Shown piece after piece: positions 45,060 to 53,467 of a stretch of DNA of 64,000 nucleotides; the stretch's first letter is position 1; each line of letters starts with the position of its first letter. The stretch comes from an uncultured Bacteroidales bacterium (GTDB taxonomy: Bacteria; Bacteroidota; Bacteroidia; Bacteroidales; Muribaculaceae). The stretch is from NCBI GenBank assembly GCA_902776435.1, contig CACYQB010000003.1, positions 88,621 to 152,620 of the forward strand. Direction: 5' to 3'. The notes under the pieces are model-generated. The model had not been told where the DNA came from. It saw only the letters and a list, made by a program, of their open reading frames with translations, and did not search any database. Position numbers and translations under genes: made by a program.

Positions 45060-45087
45060 GTTTTTTTACTAATTATCACTATCTTTG
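45057..45087 (+). promoter_or_regulatory. Promoter of the LRR-dockerin gene
   Basis: TTTG at 45057-45060, exactly 19 nt, then TATCTTTG at 45080-45087: a full consensus match. Confidence 0.75.
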
Positions 45088-45125
45088 CGACGAATATACA
45101 CTAACCTTTTATCTATAACATTATT

Positions 45126-47981
45126 ATGACTATGAAACGATTACTATTTTTGATTATCTTGATTCTGATGTGCGCCATGCCGTCAGGAGCTACTTATTAC
45201 GTTGTCGGCAACTCACCAATGGGTGATGGTTTCTCACCAGATAAGGGCAAAGCCATGACGGAGCACCCCGACGGCACATACACCCTCAAGTGTGGTGGCT
45301 TCTCAGGTTATGTCCGGTTTGTGTTCGCCGACAGCCTTGCCGAAGCAGGTGATTGGGACAGTTTCAGCGAGTCGATGAGAATCGGTCCAGTGGACGGGTT
45401 GGAAAACATCGAGAGCGGGACTTGGATACCGACCCAAAAGGCCAGTGGAGACGCGAACAGCGCATATCGATTCTATGGGAGGAGTGGAAAAAAATATCTC
45501 ATCACCCTTGACATCATCAACTGGCGTTTCAGGATTGATATTGATAATTCAGACAACTACGACTTCATCAAAGACGGCATCTGTTACAATATCCTTAATG
45601 ACCATGAGGTGGAAGTTACGTACTACAGGAAAGGATACAATAATCTCGGGTATTATCAGGGCCATATCAGTATTCCCGAAACCGTTACCCTATATGATGA
45701 CACTTATACTGTAACAGCCATTGGCGACAGTGCTTTCTTTTGTACCAACCTTACAGGAGTAGATTTGCCAGAAACCATCACATCAATTGGTTTCGCAGCT
45801 TTTTATTCTTCATTAATCCAAAGTATTGAAATCCCGAATTCGGTAACTCACATAGGAGAGTATGCGTTTGCAGGTAATCAATCACTGACCGAGATCAAAC
45901 TATCGTGCAATCTTGAAACTATCCCAACGGGAGCATTCTCTAACACAGGTTTGACGAATATTGATATTCCTAATTCTGTCCGTTTCATCGGAGAAGAGGC
46001 ATTTTATCTTTGTGCGCACCTCAAAAGCGTCAATATTCCCGAATCTGTTATCAGCATTCCTAATTTAGCTTTTACTTATTGCTCATCATTGGGAGAGGTG
46101 TCATTACCTAACCAGCTCACCGAGATTGGTTACTGCGCATTTGCCTTATGCAACAGCCTTAAAGAGATTGAATTACCCGCTTCGCTTGAATATGTTGACA
46201 TCGGTGCTTTTTATTGCTGTGATTCGCTGGAGACCGTTCGCACACCGAGCCTTGAAGCTTGGTGCAAAATCGTTTTTGAGGATTTTGATTTATATGCTTC
46301 CAATCCGCTGTATTATGCCAAACATTTCATTGTTGACGATAAAGAGATGTCGTCCCAACTGGTGATACCCGAAGGAGTGACTGCAATCAACATGTGCTCC
46401 TTCATTGGCTTTGAAAGTGTAAACAGTATCATTATTCCCAATTCTGTGAAAACGATCGGTCAGAGTGCATTCGCTTTCTGTCTCAACCTACAAGAGGTCA
46501 CTTTGGGGGACGGTGTTGAGTCTATAGGCAATTACACATTTGAATGCTGCCATGCCCTCCAAACGATCAATTGGTCGAAAGGACTGAAAAACATCGGGCG
46601 CTTTGCCTTCTATCACTGTACAGGACTTGTCGATTTGGTGATACCTGATGAGGTTACCAGTATAGGCACCGCTGCCTTTTCTGAATGTGAAACCCTAAAC
46701 AATGTCATACTGGGAAACGCTTTGACCACTTTGCCTCGCGCTATCTTTTGCTACGACGATAGGCTGACAAATGTGAGATATAACGAGGCTCTTACCTCTA
46801 TAGGGGATTTCGCTTTTTATCAATGTGAGAGACTGGAATCACTTGACCTACCGCCACATATCGAATATATCGGCGAAAGCGCTTTTGAGGAGTGCAGAAA
46901 CCTGACTGGAGAATTATCTGGTTTGCCATTGAAAACTATTGGAAATAGTGCTTTCAAGCAGTCCAACCTAACATCAGTGATTACCAATGTCGGTTTGGAA
47001 ACGATCGGGAACAGTGCCTTCCAGGATTGCAACAACCTGTCAAGTGTCGTCATCCCCAGTGTGACAAAATCCATGGGTCAGCATATATTTTACAATTGTG
47101 CCAATCTGACTGACCTCACTCTTGGTGACGGCGTATTGAATATCGAGAAATACGATTTCATGAATTGTACATCACTTGCCAATGTGGATTTGGGTCATGG
47201 GCTCAAGAGCATTGGTGACAGCGCGTTCATGGATTGTTCTGCACTCATCAAGATAAAGATACCCAGTTCGATAGACACAATCTATAAAGGCGCATTCCAG
47301 AATTGTGCCAAACTGGCTGAACTGGATATTGCAGAAGGTGTTCAAGCCATCAGGGGCCACGCTTTCTACAACTGCAAAGGTCTCACAGGACTGATTCTTC
47401 CAAATTCCTTAAAGACCATTGGAGACTATACCTTTGCCGACTGTCAGGCATTAGAAAATGTTACTTTTGGCAAATCTCTGGAAAAGATTGGCCAGTATGC
47501 CTTCACCAATGATTATTCATTAACCGAAGTCATTCTTCCTAACACAGTCAAGTCAATTCAGACTCATGCTTTTTCCTATTGCAAGATTTTAAAAACCGTC
47601 TCGTTGGGCAAGTCTTTGGAATCCATTGGAGCAAACGCTTTCTATCAAGATAATGCATTAATGCAGATGACCTGCAAGGCCAAAACGCCCCCCTCCATGC
47701 CCAGCATCACTATTCAGATGCAAAATGTGACTGTCCTGAATGTTCCGATTAAGTCTCTTGAGCTCTATCGAAATACCCTTCCTTGGAAATGGATGAACCA
47801 CATCGTCGGTGTGATTGATGCCGACGTGAACGGCGATGACGAAATCAACATCGCTGACGTGAACATGGTCATCAACGCCATCATCGACAATGATAACAGC
47901 GATTTTCTGGATGTAAACGGTGACGGCGAAATCAATATTGCAGACATCAACGCCATCATCGCTGCCATCCTCGGCGAGTAA
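45126..47981 (+). CDS. Secreted BspA-type leucine-rich-repeat protein with dockerin-like C terminus
   Basis: A 951-residue protein. The signal peptide is MTMKRLLFLIILILMCAMPS, cut near GATYY; a second ATG two codons on would give the same. Residues about 24-130 form a beta-rich N-terminal domain (YYVVGNSPMGDGF...DGTYTLKCGGFSGYVRF) that looks like a glycan-binding module of outer-membrane SusE/F type, by inference. Residues about 170-880 are some 25 LRR_5 repeats of the pattern LxxIGxxAFxxCxxLxxLxL. The end is a dockerin-like pair (DVNGDDEINIADVNMVINAI and DVNGDGEINIADINAIIAAI). It is unrelated in sequence to the DUF285 gene at 30-34 kb but of the same broad BspA class. Confidence 0.88.
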   Translation: MTMKRLLFLIILILMCAMPSGATYYVVGNSPMGDGFSPDKGKAMTEHPDGTYTLKCGGFSGYVRFVFADSLAEAGDWDSFSESMRIGPVDGLENIESGTWIPTQKASGDANSAYRFYGRSGKKYLITLDIINWRFRIDIDNSDNYDFIKDGICYNILNDHEVEVTYYRKGYNNLGYYQGHISIPETVTLYDDTYTVTAIGDSAFFCTNLTGVDLPETITSIGFAAFYSSLIQSIEIPNSVTHIGEYAFAGNQSLTEIKLSCNLETIPTGAFSNTGLTNIDIPNSVRFIGEEAFYLCAHLKSVNIPESVISIPNLAFTYCSSLGEVSLPNQLTEIGYCAFALCNSLKEIELPASLEYVDIGAFYCCDSLETVRTPSLEAWCKIVFEDFDLYASNPLYYAKHFIVDDKEMSSQLVIPEGVTAINMCSFIGFESVNSIIIPNSVKTIGQSAFAFCLNLQEVTLGDGVESIGNYTFECCHALQTINWSKGLKNIGRFAFYHCTGLVDLVIPDEVTSIGTAAFSECETLNNVILGNALTTLPRAIFCYDDRLTNVRYNEALTSIGDFAFYQCERLESLDLPPHIEYIGESAFEECRNLTGELSGLPLKTIGNSAFKQSNLTSVITNVGLETIGNSAFQDCNNLSSVVIPSVTKSMGQHIFYNCANLTDLTLGDGVLNIEKYDFMNCTSLANVDLGHGLKSIGDSAFMDCSALIKIKIPSSIDTIYKGAFQNCAKLAELDIAEGVQAIRGHAFYNCKGLTGLILPNSLKTIGDYTFADCQALENVTFGKSLEKIGQYAFTNDYSLTEVILPNTVKSIQTHAFSYCKILKTVSLGKSLESIGANAFYQDNALMQMTCKAKTPPSMPSITIQMQNVTVLNVPIKSLELYRNTLPWKWMNHIVGVIDADVNGDDEINIADVNMVINAIIDNDNSDFLDVNGDGEINIADINAIIAAILGE

Positions 47982-48041
47982 ACCTGCTTACCCTTTTGGC
48001 TCACGCTAAGGCGCTAAGGCGCTAAGATTTATTATTTCAAG

Positions 48042-48126
48042 ACAACTTTGACAGCAAAATTGACAACACAAACAACATGATAGTTGTACTGGTTGTCGAA
48101 ATGTTGTCAAAGTTGTTTGTTTTTTA
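48042..48126 (+). terminator. Long structured terminator after the LRR gene
   Basis: ACAACTTTGACA (48042-48053) pairs perfectly with TGTCAAAGTTGT (48105-48116), followed by TTGTTTTTTAT. Inside the 51-nt loop GACAAC pairs with GTTGTC and ACAAC with GTTGT, so the whole folds as a long interrupted rod. Confidence 0.7.
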
Positions 48127-48161
48127 TCCTGAATGTGGCATCAAATTCACAAAAAAAGCAG

Positions 48162-48169
48162 TACCTTTG
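48162..48169 (+). promoter_or_regulatory. -7 box of pta-ackA
   Basis: TACCTTTG, giving a leader of about 53 nt. Confidence 0.5.
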
Positions 48170-48226
48170 GGGCAATAAAACCAACAACAAATCATTTTTC
48201 CTAAAATACTATTTAACTAGAGAACA

Positions 48227-49237
48227 ATGGAACCTTTATTTGAGAAACTCAAAAGCAACGCGATTGCCAAGAGGCAGCGCATCGTTCTTCCCGAAAGTAC
48301 TGAACCCCGCACCATGACGGCTGCCGACCGCATCATCGCCGACGGCATTGCTGACGTGGTATTCATTGGCGACAAGGCTGACATCATGGCCAAGGCCGCT
48401 GAACTGGGGCTTAACAACATCGATAAGGCTACGGTCATCAATCCCAATGATGCCGAGGCTGTCGAGAAATATGCTCAACTGTTCTATGAACTGCGCAAGG
48501 CTAAGGGTGTGACCATCGAGGATGCCCGCAAGAAGGTGCTTGACCCGCTGTATCTGGGTTGCCTGCTTATCAAGGCCGGTGATGCCGACGGACAGGTTGC
48601 CGGTGCAATGAACACCACGGGTAACGTGCTGCGTGCCGCCTTCCAGGTATTGAAGACTGCTCCCGGTATCAGCACCGTGAGTGGCGCTTTCCTGATGTTG
48701 TTGCCCGAGGGCTCGCCCTATGGCCACAATGGCGTGATGGTGTTTGCCGATTGCGCAGTAGTGCCTGATCCCGACGCCCAACAGCTGGCACAGATTGCCG
48801 TGAGCGCCGACCGTACCGCCCGCGCATTGGCTGAAATCGACGATCCCAAGATTGCCATGCTGAGCTTCTCAACCAAGGGTAGCGCCAAGCATGAGCGCGT
48901 AGATAAGGTGGTAGAGGCCACCCGTCTCGCCAAGGAGATGAATCCCAACCTGAAGATTGACGGCGAATTGCAGGCCGATGCAGCCATCGTTCCGAGCGTG
49001 GGTGCCAGCAAGGCTCCCGGCAGCGACATAGCCGGCCATGCCAACGTGCTCGTGTTCCCCGACCTGGGTGTGGGCAACATCGCCTATAAGCTGGTACAGC
49101 GCATCGCTGGCGCCAAGGCTGTGGGTCCCGTTCTGCAAGGTCTTGCCGCTCCTGTCAACGACTTGTCACGCGGCTGCAACGAGGACGATATCTACCGCAC
49201 CGTCATTCTCACCTGCAACCAGGCGATTAATAGATAA
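48227..49237 (+). CDS. pta: Phosphate acetyltransferase
   Basis: A 336-residue enzyme converting acetyl-CoA and phosphate to acetyl phosphate and CoA. It is the short PTA_PTB form, without the N-terminal regulatory domains of the E. coli enzyme. Features are RIVLPESTEPRTMTAADRII at the N terminus, DPLYLGCLLIKAGDADGQVA, GAMNTTGNVLRAAFQVLKTA, and VPSVGASKAPGSDIAGHANV near 265. The stop codon is the start of a heptanucleotide repeat that separates it from ackA. The pta-ackA pair forms the ATP-yielding acetate fermentation route. Confidence 0.97.
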   Translation: MEPLFEKLKSNAIAKRQRIVLPESTEPRTMTAADRIIADGIADVVFIGDKADIMAKAAELGLNNIDKATVINPNDAEAVEKYAQLFYELRKAKGVTIEDARKKVLDPLYLGCLLIKAGDADGQVAGAMNTTGNVLRAAFQVLKTAPGISTVSGAFLMLLPEGSPYGHNGVMVFADCAVVPDPDAQQLAQIAVSADRTARALAEIDDPKIAMLSFSTKGSAKHERVDKVVEATRLAKEMNPNLKIDGELQADAAIVPSVGASKAPGSDIAGHANVLVFPDLGVGNIAYKLVQRIAGAKAVGPVLQGLAAPVNDLSRGCNEDDIYRTVILTCNQAINR

Positions 49238-49288
49238 GAGATAAGAGATAAGAGATAAAAGATAAGAGATAAAAGATAAAAGATAAGA
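49233..49288 (+). repeat. Heptanucleotide microsatellite between pta and ackA
   Basis: Eight consecutive 7-nt units of GATAAGA or GATAAAA. The first unit contains the pta stop codon TAA. The array takes up half of the 105-nt gap to ackA. Confidence 0.85.
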
Positions 49289-49342
49289 GTTAATATTGAC
49301 TCGAAACACTTAACTGACAATTATAAACATAATACTCAATAT

Positions 49343-50557
49343 ATGAATATCTTAGTGTTGAATTGCGGCAGCAGCTCTGCCAAGTACAAACTCATCGAGA
49401 CGAAAGAGAACAAGACCCTTGCTGAGGGTGGTGTAGAAAAAATCGGTTTGCCCGACGGTTTCATCAAGCTGAAATTTGATGACGGCAGCAAGAAGAACAT
49501 CGACCTGGGTCTCACCGACCACAAGGGTGCCATCAAGGCCATCCTCGATGCGCTGGTACATCCCGAATATGGTTGCATCAAGGACCTCAAGGAAATTGAC
49601 GCTGTGGGTCACCGCGTGGTGCATGGTGGCGAGAAGTTCAGCCGCAGCGTCCTCATCACCGACGAGGTGAAAGACATGATCCGCGAGTGCTACGGCATTG
49701 CTCCGCTGCACAACCCCGTGAACATGGCAGGTATCGAGGCCATCGAGGCCGTGCTGCCTGGTGTTCCCCAAGTAGCTGTGTTTGACACCGCATTCCACCA
49801 GACCATGCCCAAGAAGGCTTACATGTATGCCCTGCCCATGGAGTATTACACCAATGATCACGTGCGCCGTTACGGCTTCCACGGCACAAGCCACCGCTTC
49901 ATTGCAAAGCGCGTGTGTGACATGCTCGGCACTACCCCTGAGGGCAAGCGCATCATCTGCTGCCACATCGGCAACGGCGCCAGCATCAGCGCTATCAAGG
50001 ACGGCAAGAGTATCGACACCACGATGGGTCTGACTCCCACCGAGGGACTGATGATGGGTACCCGCTCGGGTGACGTCGATCCCGGTGCGCTCCTCTTCCT
50101 CATGGAGAAGTACAACCTCAGTCCGAAGGAGATGCTCAACATCATCAATAAGAAGAGCGGTGTGCTGGGTATCACTGGCGTGAGCAGCGACATGCGTGAC
50201 GTGGTTGACGCTGCCGAAAAGAACCACGACGAGCGCGCGCAGCTCGCCCTCGACATGTATGAGCTCCGTATCCTGAAGACTATCGGTGCCTATGCAGCCG
50301 AACTGAACGGTGTGGACATCATCGCCTTTACAGGTGGTGTTGGTGAAAACCAGTTCCAGACCCGCAAGCGCGTATGCCGCCAGCTGTCCTACCTGGGCGT
50401 CAAGATTGACGAAGAATTGAACGACACGCTGTGGCGTGGCAAGGAAGGCGAAATCAGCACGCCCGACAGCAAGGTAAAGGTGGTGGTAGTCATGACCGAC
50501 GAGGAATACATGATCGCCCACGACACCGAGGCTATCGTTGAAGGCCGCGAACCCTAA
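49343..50557 (+). CDS. ackA: Acetate kinase
   Basis: A 404-residue ASKHA-fold kinase that makes ATP and acetate from acetyl phosphate. Motifs are MNILVLNCGSSSAKYKLIET at the N terminus, VGHRVVHGGEKFSRSVLI, YGFHGTSHRFIAKRVCDMLG, CCHIGNGASISAIKDGKSID and ITGVSSDMRDV, then IIAFTGGVGENQFQTRKRVC. Length is normal. It has no separate promoter that I can see, so it depends on read-through from pta across the microsatellite. Confidence 0.98.
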   Translation: MNILVLNCGSSSAKYKLIETKENKTLAEGGVEKIGLPDGFIKLKFDDGSKKNIDLGLTDHKGAIKAILDALVHPEYGCIKDLKEIDAVGHRVVHGGEKFSRSVLITDEVKDMIRECYGIAPLHNPVNMAGIEAIEAVLPGVPQVAVFDTAFHQTMPKKAYMYALPMEYYTNDHVRRYGFHGTSHRFIAKRVCDMLGTTPEGKRIICCHIGNGASISAIKDGKSIDTTMGLTPTEGLMMGTRSGDVDPGALLFLMEKYNLSPKEMLNIINKKSGVLGITGVSSDMRDVVDAAEKNHDERAQLALDMYELRILKTIGAYAAELNGVDIIAFTGGVGENQFQTRKRVCRQLSYLGVKIDEELNDTLWRGKEGEISTPDSKVKVVVVMTDEEYMIAHDTEAIVEGREP

Positions 50558-50616
50558 TGAGGCTTTAGGTCTTAGGCATTAGGTTTTAGGTCTAAGACAT
50601 TAAGATTTTAATTTAT

Positions 50617-50649
50617 AGAGACGCAAAATTTTGCGTCTCTATTTTTTTT
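50617..50649 (+). terminator. Terminator of ackA, 24-bp perfect palindrome
   Basis: AGAGACGCAAAA (50617-50628) pairs with TTTTGCGTCTCT (50629-50640), followed by ATTTTTTTT. A near-identical palindrome lies at 51765-51790. The right arm supplies the -33 element of the pheS promoter. Confidence 0.8.
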
Positions 50650-50660
50650 ATGTAATTTTG
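50630..50660 (+). promoter_or_regulatory. Promoter of pheS
   Basis: TTTG at 50630-50633 (inside the palindrome), exactly 19 nt, then TAATTTTG at 50653-50660; the leader is about 20 nt. Confidence 0.7.
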
Positions 50661-50683
50661 CACGTTAAATCAAGAGTTAGATT

Positions 50684-51721
50684 ATGTTAAAGGATAAAAT
50701 AGAGGCGCTGAAGGCGCAAATTGCAGAGCTCAAGGCCGATAACGAGGAGGCACTTGAAGCATTGCGTATCAAGTACCTGAGCAAGAAAGGCGAGGTAACC
50801 GCTTTGTTCAATGAGTTCCGTGAGGTAGCTCCCGAGGAAAAACGTGAGCTGGGTCAGAAACTCAACGAACTCAAGAACATTGCTACCGAGAAGATTAATG
50901 CCCTGCGCGAGGCTACCAAGCAGAAGGCCAAGGAGCAGAACAAGATCGACATTACCCGTCCCGCGTTCCCTGCTGAGTTGGGCACAAGGCATCCCATCTC
51001 GGTAGTGCGTAAGCAGATTATTGACATCTTCTCACGCTTGGGCTTCACGATTGCCGACGGTCCTGAAGTGGAAGATGACTGGCACGTGTTCAGCGCACTG
51101 AACTTTGCCGCCGACCATCCTGCCCGCGACATGCAGGACACCTTCTTCATTGAGAAGAATGAGCAAGACGTGACCCGCAACATCGTGTTGCGCAGCCACA
51201 CCAGTTCGGTACAGGTGAGAACGATGGAACGCAACCAGCCGCCCATCCGTATCATCTGCCCGGGACGCGTTTACCGCAACGAGGCTATCACGGCCCGTGC
51301 CCACTGCTTCTTCCACCAGATTGAAGGTCTGTATATTGACAAGAATGTGACCTTTGCCGACTTGAAGCAGGTGCTGCTGCACTTTGCCAAGGAATTGTTT
51401 GGCACCGATACCCAAATCCGTCTGCGTCCCAGCTATTTCCCCTTCACCGAGCCTAGTGCCGAGATGGATGTCTCGTGCATGCTGTGCGGTGGTGAGGGTT
51501 GCGGTTTCTGCAAACACACCGGTTGGGTTGAAATCCTGGGTTGTGGTATGGTGGATCCCGCCGTTCTCGAAGCCAGCGGCATTGACAGCAAGGTCTATAG
51601 CGGCTATGCCTTCGGCCTGGGTGTAGAGCGCATCACCAACTTGAAGTACATGGTCAAGGACCTGCGTATGTTCAGTGAGAACGACGTGCGCTTCCTTGAT
51701 GAGTTCAAGAGTGCACATTGA
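50684..51721 (+). CDS. pheS: Phenylalanyl-tRNA synthetase alpha subunit
   Basis: A 345-residue class II synthetase subunit; with PheT it charges tRNA-Phe. An N-terminal coiled coil (residues 1-85) is followed by the catalytic domain: HPISVVRKQIIDIF (motif 1), FAADHPARDMQDTFF, the motif 2 loop RVYRNEAITARAHCFFHQIE, and motif 3 GYAFGLGVERITNLKYM. A cysteine cluster CMLCGGEGCGFCKHTGWVEI is the normal zinc-like knuckle of many PheS. PheT is not adjacent, as is common in Bacteroidetes. Confidence 0.97.
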   Translation: MLKDKIEALKAQIAELKADNEEALEALRIKYLSKKGEVTALFNEFREVAPEEKRELGQKLNELKNIATEKINALREATKQKAKEQNKIDITRPAFPAELGTRHPISVVRKQIIDIFSRLGFTIADGPEVEDDWHVFSALNFAADHPARDMQDTFFIEKNEQDVTRNIVLRSHTSSVQVRTMERNQPPIRIICPGRVYRNEAITARAHCFFHQIEGLYIDKNVTFADLKQVLLHFAKELFGTDTQIRLRPSYFPFTEPSAEMDVSCMLCGGEGCGFCKHTGWVEILGCGMVDPAVLEASGIDSKVYSGYAFGLGVERITNLKYMVKDLRMFSENDVRFLDEFKSAH

Positions 51722-51764
51722 TTTTTGCCGCTTATGGCGACAAAAAGTTTAGAGTATAGAGAAA

Positions 51765-51790
51765 TAGAGACGCAAAAATTTGCGTCTCTA
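51765..51790 (+). terminator. 26-nt palindrome between pheS and nth, second copy
   Basis: TAGAGACGCAAA pairs with TTTGCGTCTCTA around AA. It is the same sequence as the ackA terminator, but here only ACATTT follows, so termination may be partial and nth may be read through. Confidence 0.6.
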
Positions 51791-51805
51791 CATTTATAAA
51801 AAAAT

Positions 51806-52435
51806 ATGACGATTAAAGAGAGATACCAGGGAATCATGGAGTACTTCCAGCAGGTACAACCCAATCCCGAAACTGAGCTGAAGCACCATGACCCGTTTGA
51901 GTTGCTGGTGGCGGTTATGCTGAGTGCCCAGTGTACCGACAAGCGGATTAACATGGTGACACCCGCGTTGTTCGAAGCCTACCCCACTCCTCAAGCGATG
52001 GCTGCAGCCAGTGTCGAGGATATCCTGGAATATGTCAAGAGTGTCTCCTATCCCAACAGCAAGGCGGCTCACCTGCAGGCGATGGCCCAGAAACTGCTGG
52101 AAGAGTTTGACGGCCATGTTCCCGACAACATGAAGGAGTTGACCTCATTGCCCGGCGTGGGACGCAAGACGGCTAACGTGGTGATGGGCGCGGCATTTGG
52201 CAAGGCGACTATTCCTGTCGATACTCATGTCTATAGGGTATCGCATCGCTTGGGCCTGTCTCAAGGCAAGACGCCCAATGACGTGGAACGAGATCTCATG
52301 CGCCACATTCCCGAGGAACTGCGGTTCAAGGCACACCACTGGATATTGCTGCACGGGCGGTACGTTTGCAAGGCACAACGTCCCGATTGCCTGAATTGCG
52401 GGATACAACAATTCTGCAAGCAGTATAATCAATAG
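51806..52435 (+). CDS. nth: Endonuclease III
   Basis: A 209-residue DNA glycosylase/AP lyase that removes oxidised pyrimidines. The helix-hairpin-helix is LTSLPGVGRKTANVVMGAAF with catalytic Lys121, and Asp139 lies in PVDTHVYRV. The C-terminal [4Fe-4S] ligands are Cys188, 195, 198 and 204 in the exact C-x6-C-x2-C-x5-C pattern. It lies 84 nt after pheS with only a palindrome between, and no separate promoter is seen. Confidence 0.96.
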   Translation: MTIKERYQGIMEYFQQVQPNPETELKHHDPFELLVAVMLSAQCTDKRINMVTPALFEAYPTPQAMAAASVEDILEYVKSVSYPNSKAAHLQAMAQKLLEEFDGHVPDNMKELTSLPGVGRKTANVVMGAAFGKATIPVDTHVYRVSHRLGLSQGKTPNDVERDLMRHIPEELRFKAHHWILLHGRYVCKAQRPDCLNCGIQQFCKQYNQ

Positions 52436-52619
52436 GTGCCATTTGGCCCCGATGGTGTTCATTTTAGGCGACAAAGTGGTCAATTTTTCTCAAAATGGTG
52501 TTTTTTTCGTCTATTTATTAAACCTCGCGGTTTTATTTAAGTCTAAGAGTCGTTTTGCTCAAAAAGGCAAAAAGTCAAATATAGAAAACAACTAAACGTT
52601 TTATTTAAGAAAAAAGATT

Positions 52620-53240
52620 ATGAAGAAAGTTTTTGTTTTGATTGCTGCTGCAATCGTGTGCATGAGCGCCAGCGCTCAAGTTCAGTTTGGTGGAAAGGTC
52701 GGTTTTGACATGACTAACTTCTGGGGACCGGATGTAGACCATGGTATGAAGCCTGGTTATCAGTTTGGTCTCATGATGGAATACAAGTTCAATCCCAACT
52801 TTGCCATCGCTCCCGAAGTTGTGTTTGCTTCACAGGGTGGTAAGTCCAAGGCTCTGGCATTTGAAGTCGATGGCGACTTCGATTTTGATGGCGTTACCAT
52901 AGCTGACGTTAAGTACACTGCCAACTACATCAATGTTCCCTTGATGTTCAAGTATTACGTTGCTCCTAGCTTCAGCATCGACCTCGGTCCTCAGGTAGGA
53001 TTTAACGTGTTCAACAAGGCTAAAGTCAAAGGTGCTAAAAAATCTGTCGACGTCAAAGACATGACACAAACCGTTGATTTCGGCCTGGGCCTGGGTGCCA
53101 CCTACAACCTCACCGAGAATGCCTTTGTTCAGGCTCGCTACACCATGGGCCTTACCAAGGTGTTTAAAGATCAGGAAGTCCTTGGCGAGAACAAAGCTAA
53201 GAACGGCAACGTCCAGATTGCCTTCGGTATGAAGTTCTGA
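52620..53240 (+). CDS. Small outer-membrane beta-barrel protein (porin family, OMP_b-brl type)
   Basis: A 206-residue protein. Signal peptide MKKVFVLIAAAIVCMSASA, cut before QVQFGG. The mature part alternates amphipathic strands: QFGGKVGFDMTNFWG, YQFGLMMEYKFNPNFAIAPE, FSIDLGPQVGFNVFNK, VDFGLGLGATYNLTENAFVQ, and it ends in VQIAFGMKF, with a C-terminal aromatic residue as outer-membrane barrels require. It looks like an eight-stranded PorT/OmpX-size barrel. Function is unknown. Confidence 0.82.
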   Translation: MKKVFVLIAAAIVCMSASAQVQFGGKVGFDMTNFWGPDVDHGMKPGYQFGLMMEYKFNPNFAIAPEVVFASQGGKSKALAFEVDGDFDFDGVTIADVKYTANYINVPLMFKYYVAPSFSIDLGPQVGFNVFNKAKVKGAKKSVDVKDMTQTVDFGLGLGATYNLTENAFVQARYTMGLTKVFKDQEVLGENKAKNGNVQIAFGMKF

Positions 53241-53282
53241 TAGCCTATTCTATCATAAGCGAAGAGTTATTTTGAACAAAAG

Positions 53283-53319
53283 TGGCTGTCCCGTAAGATG
53301 CGGGGCAGCCATATTAATT
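53283..53319 (+). terminator. Terminator of the small barrel gene
   Basis: TGGCTGtCCC (53283-53292) pairs with GGGgCAGCCA (to 53311), followed by an A/T stretch TATTAATTTT. Confidence 0.6.
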
Positions 53320-53358
53320 TTAAATTTATATATAAAAATATAAAAATATCTTAAAATA

Positions 53359-53391
53359 TTTGCACAATTCCAAAAAAGGGTTGTACATTTG
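53359..53391 (+). promoter_or_regulatory. Promoter of the second candidate small RNA
   Basis: TTTG at 53359-53362, a 21-nt spacer, and TACATTTG at 53384-53391. No plus-strand protein gene follows, only the convergent def. Confidence 0.55.
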
Positions 53392-53396
53392 TACGT

Positions 53397-53467
53397 GTGT
53401 TTTTCATGGTATTAGATTTAAGGTTTGTGGAGGCTGTCGTGAGACATCTTCCACTTTTTTATTTTTT
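53397..53467 (+). ncRNA. Candidate ~70-nt small RNA convergent with def
   Basis: Between a promoter match and an intrinsic terminator lies a ~70-nt stretch without an ORF. It starts with GTGTGTTTTTC and continues CATGGTATTAGATTTAAGG, then the terminator. I have an impression, which I cannot verify here, that this last string recurs before hairpins in other Bacteroidetes. The 3' end overlaps the last bases of def on the other strand. Confidence 0.5.
53427..53467 (+). terminator. Strong intrinsic terminator of the second candidate small RNA
   Basis: GTGGAGGCTGTC (53427-53438) pairs with GACATCTTCCAC (53443-53454) with a single mismatch around a GTGA (GNRA) tetraloop, followed by TTTTTTATTTTTT. 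The minus strand lacks a U-tract, so it acts on plus-strand transcription. Confidence 0.85.

Noticed and set aside
49352-50521. A 389-codon open frame opposite ackA
   Set aside because: Shadow of ackA; His/Val-rich sequence typical of antisense frames here.
50566-50610. TTAGG-type degenerate repeats (also near 19480 and 35505) and TAAACT-type repeats near 29930 as mobile or telomere-like elements
   Set aside because: They are short, imperfect A/T-rich simple repeats in gaps between genes, without ends, ORFs or target duplications.
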